Shown: positions 1 to 10,330, numbered from the stretch's first letter. The stretch: 64,000 bases of DNA from 66-474 sp035606235 (GCA_035606235.1 DATNFU010000028.1:1-64000), one strand, 5' to 3'. A program made the numbers and translations. Notes: generated from the letters alone by a model not told the origin.

Positions 1-2028
1 GCGCTGGATGTGCGTCCCTGGGAATACCTGCTGCTGCGGGCCACGCCGCGCAAATGGCGCGATGAAGATTCACTGCTGGTCATCGACGCGATGTTTCTCG
101 ATCTCAACCAGCAGGGCGAGAACACGCGTGAACTGGACATCGCGCGGCTGCGCGCGGCGGCGCCGAAGCCGCTTGCGGATTTCCTGCTGGCACCCGATCC
201 GTACTGGCAGGCGCCGTTGCGCGGCGACCCCGATCGACCGGCGGCCATGCCTGACAAAAGTGTGTTCGATTTGCGCAAGGGCTCAATCGATCACGAAGGC
301 ACCGCGCAGGGAATAGCCGCGATCAACGCTGCCGCGCGCAGCGACAGCGGGATCGGCAGCAACGGCTTCGCGGTCGCCGGGGCGCTGACCGGCGCCGCCG
401 CGCTGCTGGCCAACGATCCGCATCTGGGTTTGCGCGTCCCGGATATCTGGTATCGCGCGCAGTTGCGCTGGCCCGATCCGCTGGATCCGCCGCACCTGCT
501 GCAATTGAACGGCGTCACCCTGCCCGGCACGCCGGCACTGGTGATCGGCAGCAACGGCCACGTCGCCTGGGGCTTCACCAATTCCGAGGGCGACTGGATG
601 GACTGGGTGCGCGTGATCCGCGACCCGAAAGATCCATCGCGCTACCGGACCGCGAACGGCTGGGCGACCCTTCAACGCCACGATGAAATCATCCATGTGC
701 ACGGCGCACCGGATCATCACTTCACCGTCGAGGACACGATCTGGGGCCCGATCTCGGCAAAAGACGTCGATGGCACACCGTTGGCGCTGGCCTGGATCGC
801 GCAACTGCCGCGCGCGCTCAACCTCAATCTGGTCAAGCTGGAAATCGCGCGCAGCGTGGACGACGCGCTCGGCTGGGCGCCGTACATCGGTATTCCGCCG
901 CAGAATATGGTGGTAGCCGACGCGCACGGCAACATCGGCTGGAGCATCGCCGGCAGCACCATGCCATTGCGCGCGGGTTTCGATGCGTCGGTACCCGCAG
1001 ACTGGTCGAAACCCGGCACCGGCTGGGTCGGATTTGCGAGCGCGGCGCAGGATCCGCACATCATCAATCCCGCCGGCAGCCGGTTGTGGACGGCCAACCA
1101 GCGATTGGTCGACAACGATGCGCTGAAACTGCTGGGCGATGGCGGCTACGACCAGGGCGCGCGCGCGCAGCAGATTCGCGACGATCTTGCCGCGCGCTCG
1201 CAATTCGCGCCGCGGGACATGCTCAATATCCAGCTCGACAATCGCGCCCTGTTTCTGGTTCGCTGGCAACAGTTGCTGCTGGAAGTCCTCGCGCGGTCAC
1301 ATTGTGATCCAACGGATCCCGGCGCATCGCACGATCCCGTGCGGGCCGGGATGCGTGCATCCTGCACTCGACTGCAGGCACTGAAACCTTACGTCGAACG
1401 CTGGCAAGCGCGTGCTGCCAGCGACAGCGTCGGCTACCGCATCGTGCGCGCCTTCCATGATCGCGTGCGCGAAGACGCACTGGCGCCATTTGCCGCGCTC
1501 GCGAAAAAGCGATACGCCGATTTCAAATGGCCGAGCGCAGAAGTCGGCGAATACGCGGTATGGGCGATGGTCACGCAGCAGCCGGCATGGCTGCTCGACC
1601 CGCAATACAAGAATTGGAATGCGCTGCTTGCGCACAGCGCCGGCGAGGTCGCGGATGATCTGGCGAAATTGCCTGGATCACTGTCGACGCGCACCTGGGG
1701 CGAGCACAACACCGCGCGCATCGATCATCCACTGGCAGTTGCGCTGCCATCCTGGCTGGCGCGATTCGTCGACATGCCGCCCGACCCGCTGCCCGGCGAT
1801 CGCGACATGCCGCGCGTGCTGCATCCGGATTTCGGCGCCTCGATGCGGCTGGATGTCGCGCCCGGCGACGAGGCCCACGGCATCCTCGAAATGCCTTCAG
1901 GTGAGGCCGGCAACCCGCTGACGCCCTACTTCGGCGACGGCCACGAAGAATGGGTGCGCGGCGCGCCCACGCCGCTGCTGCCCGGCCCCGGCAAATACCG
2001 GATGACGCTGCTGCCCGCTGTGCGTTGA
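1..2028 (+). CDS. Penicillin acylase family protein, 5' end missing
   Basis: This is the C-terminal 675 codons of an Ntn-hydrolase of the penicillin/acyl-homoserine-lactone acylase family. The frame is open through base 1 without a plausible start, so the signal peptide and first part of the alpha chain lie outside the window. Such enzymes are normally exported and cleave themselves into two chains. The new N-terminus of the beta chain is a Ser, here the AGC codon at 358-360 in the context GIGSNGFAVAG. It is followed by the family-typical ANDPHLGLRVPDIWY stretch. The usual substrates are amide bonds of beta-lactams, acyl-homoserine lactones or other acylated amines; the sequence does not say which. 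The gene ends 62 bp before the sigma factor gene. The family call is firm and the substrate is unknown. Confidence 0.9.
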   Translation, partial: ALDVRPWEYLLLRATPRKWRDEDSLLVIDAMFLDLNQQGENTRELDIARLRAAAPKPLADFLLAPDPYWQAPLRGDPDRPAAMPDKSVFDLRKGSIDHEGTAQGIAAINAAARSDSGIGSNGFAVAGALTGAAALLANDPHLGLRVPDIWYRAQLRWPDPLDPPHLLQLNGVTLPGTPALVIGSNGHVAWGFTNSEGDWMDWVRVIRDPKDPSRYRTANGWATLQRHDEIIHVHGAPDHHFTVEDTIWGPISAKDVDGTPLALAWIAQLPRALNLNLVKLEIARSVDDALGWAPYIGIPPQNMVVADAHGNIGWSIAGSTMPLRAGFDASVPADWSKPGTGWVGFASAAQDPHIINPAGSRLWTANQRLVDNDALKLLGDGGYDQGARAQQIRDDLAARSQFAPRDMLNIQLDNRALFLVRWQQLLLEVLARSHCDPTDPGASHDPVRAGMRASCTRLQALKPYVERWQARAASDSVGYRIVRAFHDRVREDALAPFAALAKKRYADFKWPSAEVGEYAVWAMVTQQPAWLLDPQYKNWNALLAHSAGEVADDLAKLPGSLSTRTWGEHNTARIDHPLAVALPSWLARFVDMPPDPLPGDRDMPRVLHPDFGASMRLDVAPGDEAHGILEMPSGEAGNPLTPYFGDGHEEWVRGAPTPLLPGPGKYRMTLLPAVR

Positions 2029-2044
2029 GGCGCAGACCGCGGCG

Positions 2045-2073
2045 GGAACCTTTGCCCCGGCTGCCACATCGGA
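2045..2073 (+). promoter_or_regulatory. Possible ECF-type promoter of the sigma factor gene
   Basis: GGAACC at 2045-2050 resembles the GGAAC -35 element of ECF/sigmaE promoters. TCGGA at 2069-2073, after an 18-bp spacer, resembles the -10. This would fit self-activation of the sigma gene that starts at 2091. The predicted transcript start would fall on the edge of the Shine-Dalgarno AGGAGG (2080-2085), which is tight, so this is only a candidate. Confidence 0.3.
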
Positions 2074-2090
2074 TTTGCGAGGAGGGGATC

Positions 2091-2795
2091 ATGGCCACAC
2101 CGAATGCGCTTGCTATCAATTACGCCGCATTGCCGGAAGCCGAGCTGGTGGCCTATGCGCAACACGGCGATCGCGAGGCCTTTCGGCAGATCATGCGGCA
2201 GGGCAACCAGCGCCTGTTCCGGGTCGCGCGCGGCGTGCTCAACGACGATTCGGAAGCCGAGGATGCGGTGCAGGAAGCCTATACGCTGGCTTTCGCCAAG
2301 CTCGATGGCTTTCGCGGCGAATCCAGCCTGCTGACCTGGATGACTCGCATCGTGCTCAACGAATCCTATGGCCGCTTGCGGCGGCGGCGCGCCACGGTCG
2401 GCATCGAGCAGATCGACATCGCGCAGAACAGCGATGGCCGGGTGCTGGCATTTCCCTCGCGTTACGGCACCGAAGATCCCGCCGCCGATGCCACCCGCGC
2501 GCAAATGCGCGAGCTGATCGAACACGCAGTGGAGGCGTTGCCGGAGCCGTTCCGGGTGGTGTTCGTGATGCGCGAGATCGAGGAATGCAGCATCGAGGAA
2601 ACCGCCTCCGCGCTGGATATCCGCCCCGAAACCGTGAAGACCCGCCTGCATCGCGCACGCCGGCTGCTGCGCAGCGCGCTGCACGACACGCTCGCCAGCG
2701 CGCTCAGTGAAGCGTTTCCTTTTCTCGGCCCGCGCTGCGATCGCATGACCGAAACGGTGCTGGCACGGCTCTGGGCCGGCACACCCATTGATTGA
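2091..2795 (+). CDS. ECF-family RNA polymerase sigma factor
   Basis: A 234-residue sigma-70 family protein of the extracytoplasmic-function group. Region 2 lies around residues 25-100 (DSEAEDAVQEAYTLAF, then RGESSLLTWMTRIVLNE). Region 4 lies around 160-215 and has a helix-turn-helix (SIEETASALDIRPETVKTRL). The linker of about 60 residues is longer than in the shortest ECFs. The ATG at 2091 is chosen because a strong AGGAGG sits 5 nt upstream. No anti-sigma gene with a zinc motif or single-TM design follows. The next genes are small membrane proteins and a peroxiredoxin-like protein. A role in an oxidative or envelope stress response is inferred from these neighbours only. Confidence 0.93.
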   Translation: MATPNALAINYAALPEAELVAYAQHGDREAFRQIMRQGNQRLFRVARGVLNDDSEAEDAVQEAYTLAFAKLDGFRGESSLLTWMTRIVLNESYGRLRRRRATVGIEQIDIAQNSDGRVLAFPSRYGTEDPAADATRAQMRELIEHAVEALPEPFRVVFVMREIEECSIEETASALDIRPETVKTRLHRARRLLRSALHDTLASALSEAFPFLGPRCDRMTETVLARLWAGTPID

Positions 2796-2859
2796 GTCGT
2801 ATCGAAACGGATTTCGCGTTGCATCCGTTGTCCCTGTCCACCACAAAAAGGGGTTTGAC

Positions 2860-3201
2860 ATGCTTGCCTATGCCATCCTGATTTTCGCCATCGCCGCGAT
2901 CGGCGGGCTGATCCTGGCCGCACACGTATTGCGCAACAAGTTCGCGCCGTGGGCACTGTCGCTGCTGCACGCCCTGCTCGGTGCAGCGGGATTGGCGCTG
3001 CTGATCGTGATGTACGTGCAAGGTTCCGCGCCGACGCGGCTGGTTGCAGCGCTCGGATTGTTGATCATCGCGGCGCTCGGCGGTTTCCTGCTCGCCTCGT
3101 TCCATCTGCGCAAGCAGATCGCGCCGAAGGCCGTGGTGGTGGTGCACGCGGGTGTGGCGGTGGTCGGCTTCCTGACCCTGCTCACCCTGTTGCTGTACTG
3201 A
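2860..3201 (+). CDS. Small four-helix membrane protein with internal duplication
   Basis: A 113-residue very hydrophobic protein with about four membrane segments and no known catalytic motif. Residues 11-52 and 70-111 align without gaps over 42 positions at roughly 40 percent identity (for example IAAIGGLILA against IAALGGFLLA, with a shared LR, AP and later His-Ala). It therefore arose by duplication of a two-TM unit. ATG at 2860 is the first start after the sigma gene; upstream in-frame codons overlap the sigma gene's end. It lies 64 bp after the sigma factor and 15 bp before the DUF2231 gene, so co-transcription is likely. I do not recognise a function. A membrane regulator of the sigma factor is possible but has no direct support. 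Confidence 0.8.
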   Translation: MLAYAILIFAIAAIGGLILAAHVLRNKFAPWALSLLHALLGAAGLALLIVMYVQGSAPTRLVAALGLLIIAALGGFLLASFHLRKQIAPKAVVVVHAGVAVVGFLTLLTLLLY

Positions 3202-3216
3202 GGCACGGTCGCGGCC

Positions 3217-3681
3217 ATGCGACACCCGCTGCATCCGGCGCTTGTGCATTTCCCGATCGCGTGCTGGTCGCTCGCGACAGCCGCGGATCTCGCCAGCCTG
3301 CATTGGGGCGAACCCACGGGGCGGTCCGCCGGCGCGCTGATGGTGGTGGGAACCGTTTCGGCGGTTCCCGCCATGCTCGCGGGCTTCTACGAGTTGGGAA
3401 CGCTCGCCGAGGACAGCCCCGCCACAGGCGACGTATATCGCCACATGGGCGCCATGACCTGCGCGCTGCTGTTGTACGCCGTGAGCCTGTTCCTGCGTCT
3501 GGAGCACACCCGGTTGCTTGCCCCCGGCACGCTCGCCATTGCGTGTAGCGTGCTGGGTTTTATTTGCCTGTCGATCGGTGGCTGGCTGGGCGGCAAGCTG
3601 GTCTACACACACAGGCTCGGCGCCGATGCACGCCCGGCGCCGGGCCATTCGCGCACGACCGGAACACGGGAATCGCCATGA
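3217..3681 (+). CDS. DUF2231 family membrane protein
   Basis: A 154-residue integral membrane protein with four predicted helices. It starts with MRHPLHPALVHFPIA, the hallmark of the DUF2231 family, where His residues at the membrane face may bind a metal or heme; biochemical function is not established. The C-terminal tail (about residues 133-154) is polar and Arg/Pro-rich. Its stop codon overlaps the start of the peroxiredoxin-like gene in an ATGA arrangement, which indicates translational coupling and a shared role. DUF2231 proteins often sit near redox or metal-handling genes, which agrees with this neighbour. Confidence 0.88.
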   Translation: MRHPLHPALVHFPIACWSLATAADLASLHWGEPTGRSAGALMVVGTVSAVPAMLAGFYELGTLAEDSPATGDVYRHMGAMTCALLLYAVSLFLRLEHTRLLAPGTLAIACSVLGFICLSIGGWLGGKLVYTHRLGADARPAPGHSRTTGTRESP

Positions 3682-4247
3682 GGCTGAGCGCACCGACCAA
3701 GGCGCCGCGACTGGAAATGATCGACATCGAGGGCCGACCCATCACACTGGGCGCCGGCGAACGCCGCACCTTGTTATGTTTCTTCCGTGATGCCGCCTGC
3801 CCATTCTGCAATTTCCGCATTCACGAACTGACCCATCATCACGCCGCGCTGTCGGCACTCGGGCTCGACATCGTCGCGGTGTTCACCTCGACCCCGATGG
3901 AAGTGCGGCGGTTCGTCGCGCACAAGCCGCGGCCGTTCCGCGTGATCGCCGACCCGACCTCGGCCGCACATACCACCTATGGCATCGAGCGCTCGTTCTG
4001 GCGCAAATGGAAAGGCGTGGTCACGCGCGTACCGACATTGCTGAAGGGCCTGCGCATCGTCGGCCTCGCCGGCCTCAGCACCACCAACCTCATGCCTGCG
4101 GACTTCCTGATCGACGAAAGCGGTTACATCATCGAAGCGCACTACGGCGACGACGCCGGCGACCGCATCCCGTTCGAACGCGTTGAATTGTTCCTCGCGA
4201 AAGGATTATTGAAACGCGCACAGATGGCGACCGCGGCGGTTGCTTGA
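3678..4247 (+). CDS. Peroxiredoxin-like (AhpC/TSA, redoxin) protein
   Basis: A 189-residue thioredoxin-fold protein. The active-site region reads LLCFFRDAACPFC, with Cys41 and Cys44 forming CxxC at the peroxiredoxin/thioredoxin position after strand beta-1. The distal fold is complete through FLIDESGYI near residue 145. There is no signal peptide, so it probably acts in the cytoplasm, reducing peroxides or disulfides. The ATG overlaps the DUF2231 stop by 4 bp and is the only start that does not run back into that gene. Substrate and electron donor cannot be read from the sequence. Confidence 0.88.
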   Translation: MRLSAPTKAPRLEMIDIEGRPITLGAGERRTLLCFFRDAACPFCNFRIHELTHHHAALSALGLDIVAVFTSTPMEVRRFVAHKPRPFRVIADPTSAAHTTYGIERSFWRKWKGVVTRVPTLLKGLRIVGLAGLSTTNLMPADFLIDESGYIIEAHYGDDAGDRIPFERVELFLAKGLLKRAQMATAAVA

Positions 4248-4259
4248 CTGCACCAGCTA

Positions 4260-4445
4260 ACACGTAGGGCGGGTCTTGACCCGCCTCGCCATGTACACGG
4301 CGGCCCAGGTAGCTTGAGTAGCCCGGATGAAACGCAGCGGAATCCGGGAACTCAATCGCAACCATGCCCTGGATTTCGTTTCACTCCATCCGGGCTACGT
4401 CACTGCGGTGGCGTGATTCGAGGAGCTGGGCTAGTCAGCCCACCC
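4260..4445. repeat. Cluster of three intergenic repeat elements
   Basis: Three palindromic units lie back to back after the peroxiredoxin-like gene. GGCGGGTC/GACCCGCC with a 2-nt loop is at 4268-4285. GTAGCCCGGATG (4318-4329) is matched perfectly by CATCCGGGCTAC (4387-4398). A third GGGCT...AGCCC unit followed by ACCCTAC ends near 4445. Such units are common non-coding dispersed repeats in proteobacterial intergenic DNA. They may act as mRNA ends, but no T-run makes a classical terminator here. Confidence 0.75.
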
Positions 4446-4512
4446 TACGGTCCTCAATGGCTCCAGCACAAACAATGCAAGCGTGTGGGCCGAGGGACGA
4501 TGAGCCGTGAAA

Positions 4513-5097
4513 TCAATTCAGCGGCGTTGGGCCAAAATAATATATCGTAAATATCCACAAGCTTGCGAGCACCAACGCATGCCACCATTTCGCGCGCGTG
4601 AACATCAGCGTCAGACTCAAGCCCAGCTCGGTCGCATTCGAAAGGATTGCACTCGCATGGTCTCGGGCAAATTTCATTGTAGCTCCCAAGAGTAATAATC
4701 TGATCGCCCAACTAACCAGGTTCAAGGCGTGCAGGGCAACAGAGAAGCCCCAGAAGCGTTTGCGATTCTCGATGTAGTAAGCAACGAGATCGATGTCGCC
4801 ATCGGCGGCATCGTCCGGAAGTGCCGCGGCGCACATCAAAAAGAGCAGCGCAAAGGCGATTGCGAGCGGATACCACGTCAGGATCGTCTGGTGAACCATG
4901 TCCTGTTGGCGAGCCCAAACGTACCAAAATTCGTTGATTGCCAATGTTGCCGCATAACCAGCGGAAGCGGGCGCCATCCAGCCCCAGCGTATCCGCGAAC
5001 CGGCTTCGATGAGCTTGTGAACGCTGAAGAGAACATTGGTCAGCGCGAGGCCAATAATGATGCCAAAGTAAATCGCCGAGTATTCGAAATAGGTCAT
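4513..5097 (-). CDS. Hypothetical integral membrane protein, AT-richer than its neighbours
   Basis: A 194-residue protein with about five to six hydrophobic helices; it starts MTYFEYSAIYFGIIIG and ends in a helix before YYFGPTPLN. A polar loop around residues 93-113 (LPDDAADGDIDLVAYY) separates the two membrane halves. I do not recognise the family. The ATG at 5097 is preferred over a TTG five codons upstream because a GGAG lies 7-8 nt before it. The gene and its flanks are visibly less GC-rich than the surrounding genes. It stands alone between the repeat cluster and dapE, which suggests late acquisition. Confidence 0.75.
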   Translation of the reverse strand: MTYFEYSAIYFGIIIGLALTNVLFSVHKLIEAGSRIRWGWMAPASAGYAATLAINEFWYVWARQQDMVHQTILTWYPLAIAFALLFLMCAAALPDDAADGDIDLVAYYIENRKRFWGFSVALHALNLVSWAIRLLLLGATMKFARDHASAILSNATELGLSLTLMFTRAKWWHALVLASLWIFTIYYFGPTPLN

Positions 5098-5254
5098 GTC
5101 AATACTCCGCAAGTCGCGAACTCAACAAACCGCATTTGCGAACACTCGGCTACAAACACGACAGCATCTAACGGCAGTTCGGTTTGAAAAGTGATATCTA
5201 GTCACGCCCGCACAAACGCGCAGCTATCTAGCATCTGCAGGAGCCTACAAGGGT

Positions 5255-6406
5255 TCAGAACTTTTTAGCGCCCATCCCTAGCAACCGCTCCCCAATCGCA
5301 CGATACAACCCCGCCAGCCGCTCCAGCTCTTCCACCCTCACGCACTCATCCACCTTGTGGATGCTGGCGTTCACCAAGCCCAGTTCCACCACTTCCGCGC
5401 CGAGCGGGGCGATGAAACGGCCGTCGGACGTGCCGCCGCCGGCGCTCTGTTCGGGATCCACACCGCACAGTTCGCGACACACGCCGATCACGGTTTCGCG
5501 CAGGCGGCCGCCCGCGGGTGACAGGAACGGTTCGCCGGACAGGTTCCACTCCACGGTGCAGTCGAGACCATGCTTCTCCAGGATCGCCTCGGCACGCTCG
5601 CGCAAGAACTCCGCGCTGCTGGACGTCGCGAAGCGGAAATTGAAGTGCGCGACCAGCGTGCCGGGGATCACGTTGTAGGCGCCGGTGCCGGCATTGAGGT
5701 TGGACACCTGGAACGAGGTCGGCGGGAAATCGTCATTGCCATCATCCCAACGCACGGCCGCGAGCTCGGCCAGCGCCGGCGCGACCATGTGGATCGGATT
5801 GCGCGCAAGCTGCGGATAGGCGACGTGGCCCTGCACGCCGCGCACCACGAGCACGCCCGAAAGCGAACCGCGCCGGCCTACGCGAATCAGGTCGCCGAGC
5901 TTCTCCTTCGCGGTCGGCTCGCCCACCATGCACCAGTCGATGCGCTGCCCGGTTTCGCGGAAGTGCCGGGCGACGCGGCGCACGCCATCCAGATTGGTCG
6001 GGCCTTCCTCATCGGAAGTCAGCAACAGCGCGACCGTACCGGGATGTTCCGGATGCGTGGCAACGAAACGCTCCAGCGCAATCGTCATCGCCGCCACGCC
6101 GGATTTCATGTCCGCGGCACCGCGGCCGTATAAACGTCCATCTCGAATGGTGGGTTCGAACGGCGGCGACGCCCAGTTTTCTTCCGGCCCGCTTGGCACC
6201 ACATCGGTATGACCGAGGAACACCAGCACCGGTGCACCTTGCCCGTGCGTGGCCCAGAGATTGTCCACGTCGCCGAAGCGCAGGTGCTCGCAGTGAAATC
6301 CCGCGCGCTGCAGGCGCTGCGCAATCAACGCCTGACAGCCGGCATCATCCGGCGTCAGCGAACGGCGGCGGATCAATTCGCAGGTGAGGTCGAGGATTTC
6401 GCTCAT
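5255..6406 (-). CDS. dapE: Succinyl-diaminopimelate desuccinylase
   Basis: A 383-residue M20-family zinc amidohydrolase that removes succinate from N-succinyl-LL-diaminopimelate in the lysine/meso-DAP pathway in the cytoplasm. Visible motifs are GHTDVVPSG (first metal His), YGRGAADMKSG (bridging Asp), TSDEEG (catalytic and metal Glu), SAGGGTSDGRF and the late metal His in NASIHKVDE. The length is the family norm. Its ATG overlaps the stop of the ArsC-like gene by 4 bp (ATGA), so it is translated with yffB and dapD as an operon read leftward from glnD. All catalytic residues are present. Confidence 0.97.
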   Translation of the reverse strand: MSEILDLTCELIRRRSLTPDDAGCQALIAQRLQRAGFHCEHLRFGDVDNLWATHGQGAPVLVFLGHTDVVPSGPEENWASPPFEPTIRDGRLYGRGAADMKSGVAAMTIALERFVATHPEHPGTVALLLTSDEEGPTNLDGVRRVARHFRETGQRIDWCMVGEPTAKEKLGDLIRVGRRGSLSGVLVVRGVQGHVAYPQLARNPIHMVAPALAELAAVRWDDGNDDFPPTSFQVSNLNAGTGAYNVIPGTLVAHFNFRFATSSSAEFLRERAEAILEKHGLDCTVEWNLSGEPFLSPAGGRLRETVIGVCRELCGVDPEQSAGGGTSDGRFIAPLGAEVVELGLVNASIHKVDECVRVEELERLAGLYRAIGERLLGMGAKKF

Positions 6407-6758
6407 GGCTTGCCGAACAGCTTCTTGAAGCCGTTATCACTGAAACCAACCTGCACGTTGCCATCGTCCGGCACCACCACCGGCCGCCGGATCAGTGCCG
6501 GATGCTCCTTCAGCAGCAACGTCCACTCGGGATCGCTTTGCGGGCTTTTTCTTTGCGGCAACAGATTGCGCCAGGTGGTCGAAGACTTGTTGACCAGCTT
6601 CTCCCAGCCGCCGAGTTGGCGTGCCCACTCTTTCAGCGTCAGCGCCGAAACCGGATTCGCGCGGTAATCCACGAACGTGTACGCCACGTCGAAACGATCC
6701 ATCCAGTTGCGCGCCTTGCGGCAGGTGTCGCAGGCGGGGAGGCCGTAAACGGTGACGC

Positions 6759-6762
<4 letters not shown>
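6403..6762 (-). CDS. yffB: ArsC/Spx-family reductase-like protein YffB
   Basis: A 119-residue thioredoxin-fold protein of the ArsC/Spx/YffB group. It begins MSVTVYGLPACDTCRKARNW, with the CxxC at Cys11/Cys14, and continues to the conserved IRRPVVV cis-proline strand. In E. coli a homologue precedes dapE, as here. A true arsenate role is doubtful; these proteins probably act as glutathione- or thiol-linked reductases of unknown substrate. Both ends overlap neighbours by 4 bp (dapD upstream, dapE downstream), so expression is tightly tied to DAP synthesis. Confidence 0.9.
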
Positions 6763-7578
<816 letters not shown>

Positions 7579-7592
<14 letters not shown>

Positions 7593-10278
7593 GGCTGTTC
7601 CCCTGTTGGATTGCTTCCACTCCCAGACGGCGCTGCAAGGTTGCGTGAAGCTTTTCCCGCAATGCCGGCGACAGCGGCAAGTCGCGTCGATCGGTCAGTT
7701 CGAAGAAATCCTCGACCCGCTCACCGAACGTGGCGATGCGCGCATCATGCACGCGCACCCCGCTGTCGAGGAAGGCCTGCGCGACTTGCGCCAGCAGGCC
7801 CGGGCGATCCGAGCACACCAACGCAAGCCGGGTGCGTGCAGGCTGGATCGCGTCATGGAACTCGATCTGCGGCGCGCGTTGAAAATGTTTCAGCCGCCGC
7901 GCCAGTCCGCGCCGCGGCGGCAGCGCGGGTTTGGCATCCGGCGCCAGTGAGCGCAACAGCGACGCACGCAGATCGCGCGCGCGCTCCGCGCCGAGCGGCG
8001 CAAGCCCCTCCGCGTCCAGCAGCGTGAACACGTCGAGCGCGCGCCCGCTGCGCGTGGCCAGCACGCGCGCCTCCATGACACTGCAGTGCGCACGATCCAG
8101 CGTGGCCACGACCGAAGCAAATACGCCATCGCGATCCGGCGCGCAAACGAACACCTCGGTGCCGCCGTGCGCTCGCGCATGCACCGACACGATCGTCGGC
8201 TGCTCCGCGTCCAGCAGCGCGCCGGCCTGCCACGCCAGTTGCTCATTACGCTGGCGAAGGAAAGCGTCATCGGGAAAATCATCCAGTACGCGCTGCACCT
8301 CTTGCGCGTCACGCCCCTGTTCGCCCAGCAGCGCCGCAACCCGTCCGCGCGCGGCGCGCACGCGGGTTGCCGCCTGCGCAGGGCGCGCCAGATCGCCGCG
8401 CAAGGTGAAGCGCGCGGCAACGTAGAGATCGGCCAGCAGGCGATCTTTCCACGCGTTCCACAGCCTGGGGCTGGTGCCGGCGATGTCGGCGATGGTCAAC
8501 AGGTACAAATGGTCGAGCCGCTCCCAGTCGCCGACCTGCACCGCGAACGCGTGCACGACGTCGGCGTCGCTGATGTCCTGGCGCTGCGCGGTCACGCTCA
8601 TCAGCAGGTGCCAGCGCACCAGCCACGCGACATTTTCGATATCCTCCTCGCTCAAACCGAGCTTGGCGCAGAACGCGCGCGCTTCCTGCTCGCCGAGTTC
8701 CGAATGATCGCCGCCGCGGCCCTTGGCGATGTCGTGGAACAGCGCGGCCAGCAGCAGCAGTTCGGGTTTCTCCAGTCGCGCGAATGCCTCGCAGGCCAGT
8801 GGAAATTCCCCACGCGCTTCAGCCGCAGAGAAGCGCGCGATGTTGCGCAGCACCCGCAACGTGTGCTCGTCCACCGTATAGATGTGGAAGAGGTCGTACT
8901 GCATGCGCCCGACCACGCGCGCGAACGCCGGCAGGATCACGGCCAGGACGCCATAACGATTCATCGATTCCAGCGCGCGCACCGCGTCGGAGCCACGCTT
9001 CAGCAACATCGAAAACGCGGCCAACACGCGCGGATCGTCGGCCAGTGTGGCGGCATGCGCGGCCAAGGCCTGGCCGAGTGCGCGCATGGTGGCGGCCGAA
9101 AAGCCGCGCAACTCCGGAAAATCGATCAGACAGGCGAAGGCCGCGACGATGGCTTGCGGTTCGCGCGCGAAAAGCTCTTCATCCTGCAACGCCAGGCGCG
9201 TGCCGCGCGCGGCGAAATGATCGTTCAACGCGCGCAGGGCCGGCAGCGGGCGCAGATATTCCTCGAAACGCTCCAGCAGCTGCGCCAGCATTCGTTCGAC
9301 CGTACCCGCCGCGCGATAGAACTCCTGCATGAATTGCTCGACGCCGAGATTGCGGCCATCGTCGGCGTAGCCCAACCGCGCGGCCAGCGCGCGCTGCCAG
9401 TCGAACAACAGGCGTTCCTCCGCGCGGTTCGCCTCCAGATGCAACGCGTAACGCGTGCGCTGCAGCACGTGCTCGGCTTCGAGCAGCGCATCGCGTTCGC
9501 CGGCATCGAGCAATCGTTTCGCGACCAGCGCATCCAGATCAGGCGCCTGCGCCACGCGCGTCCCAAGCCAGCGGATCAGGTCCAAGCTGCGCAGGCCGCC
9601 GGGGCCGTCTTTCAAATTGGGTTCGAGGTTGTGCGTGGTGTCGTCGTGGCGCGCGTGGCGCGCATCGCGATCCGCGCGTTTGGCGGCGAGAAACGCATCC
9701 GCCGGCCATAATGCGGCATCGTCCACGACCGCACGCAGTTTCTCGTCGAACTGTTCGGCACCGGCGATGCGCCGTGCATCGAGCAGGCTGGTAAACACGC
9801 TGACATCCGCCGCCGCGATTTCACGGCATTGCGCGAGGGTGCGCACCGCGTGACCCGGCTTCAGGCCGATGTCCCACAGACAGCCGAACAGCGCTTCCAG
9901 CGCGCGCGCGATGTTCGACGCGGGCTCGTGATCCACCAGCACCAGCAGATCCACATCCGAATGCGGGAACAACGCGCCGCGTCCAAAACCGCCGACCGCG
10001 TACAGCGACGCATCGGCGGTTTCGCCCAGGTATGCCGTCCAGGTATGCACCAGCACGCGCTCGACCAGCGATGCGCGCGAACTCGCGAGCATCGCGGCGT
10101 CGGCGCCGCGCTGAAATGCGGTTTTCAGCGCACGCTCGTGATCGCCCAGCAGTTGTCGCAATGCCGCGCGTGCCGGCGCCGACACGCCGGCGCGTGGCAA
10201 CGCGGCGGGAAGGCGGGGCAGCGGCGGGATGGCAGGCATGTGCGAAAAAAACGAACCGATAAGCCGGAAGGACTGCAT
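7579..10278 (-). CDS. glnD: Bifunctional uridylyltransferase/uridylyl-removing enzyme (PII modifier)
   Basis: An 899-residue nitrogen sensor that uridylylates PII at low glutamine and removes UMP at high glutamine. Domain order is a nucleotidyltransferase with GGFGRGALFPHSDVDLLVL near residues 92-110, a GlnD helical middle, an HD phosphohydrolase with LFHDIAKGRGGDHSE, and two C-terminal ACT domains (TEVFVCAPDRDGVFASV and TRLALVCSDRPGLLAQV). All motifs are intact. Two ATG starts are possible: 10278, or 10239 (MPAIPPLP), which gives 886 residues. Neither has a clear Shine-Dalgarno. The dapD start is nested in the last 14 bp, linking nitrogen sensing with DAP synthesis in one transcript. Confidence 0.96.
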
Positions 10279-10292
10279 CGTAACAACATGCC

Positions 10293-10330
10293 GTCATTCC
10301 GGACGCGGCGGAGCTGCGATCCGGAATCCA
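10293..10330. repeat. REP-like palindrome of the GGATTCC..GGAATGAC type
   Basis: GTCATTCCGGA (10293-10303) and TCCGGAATCC (10320-10329) form an interrupted palindrome around ATTCCGGA/TCCGGAAT. The unit has the same outer layout as those at about 33938-33971 and 48559-48578, so it is one member of a dispersed family. It lies between map and glnD, just upstream of glnD. Confidence 0.6.

Noticed and set aside
8086..9711. 541-codon open frame on the plus strand opposite glnD
   Set aside because: It is a GC-rich shadow of glnD; composition is His/Arg/Gln-heavy with no motif and no ribosome binding site.
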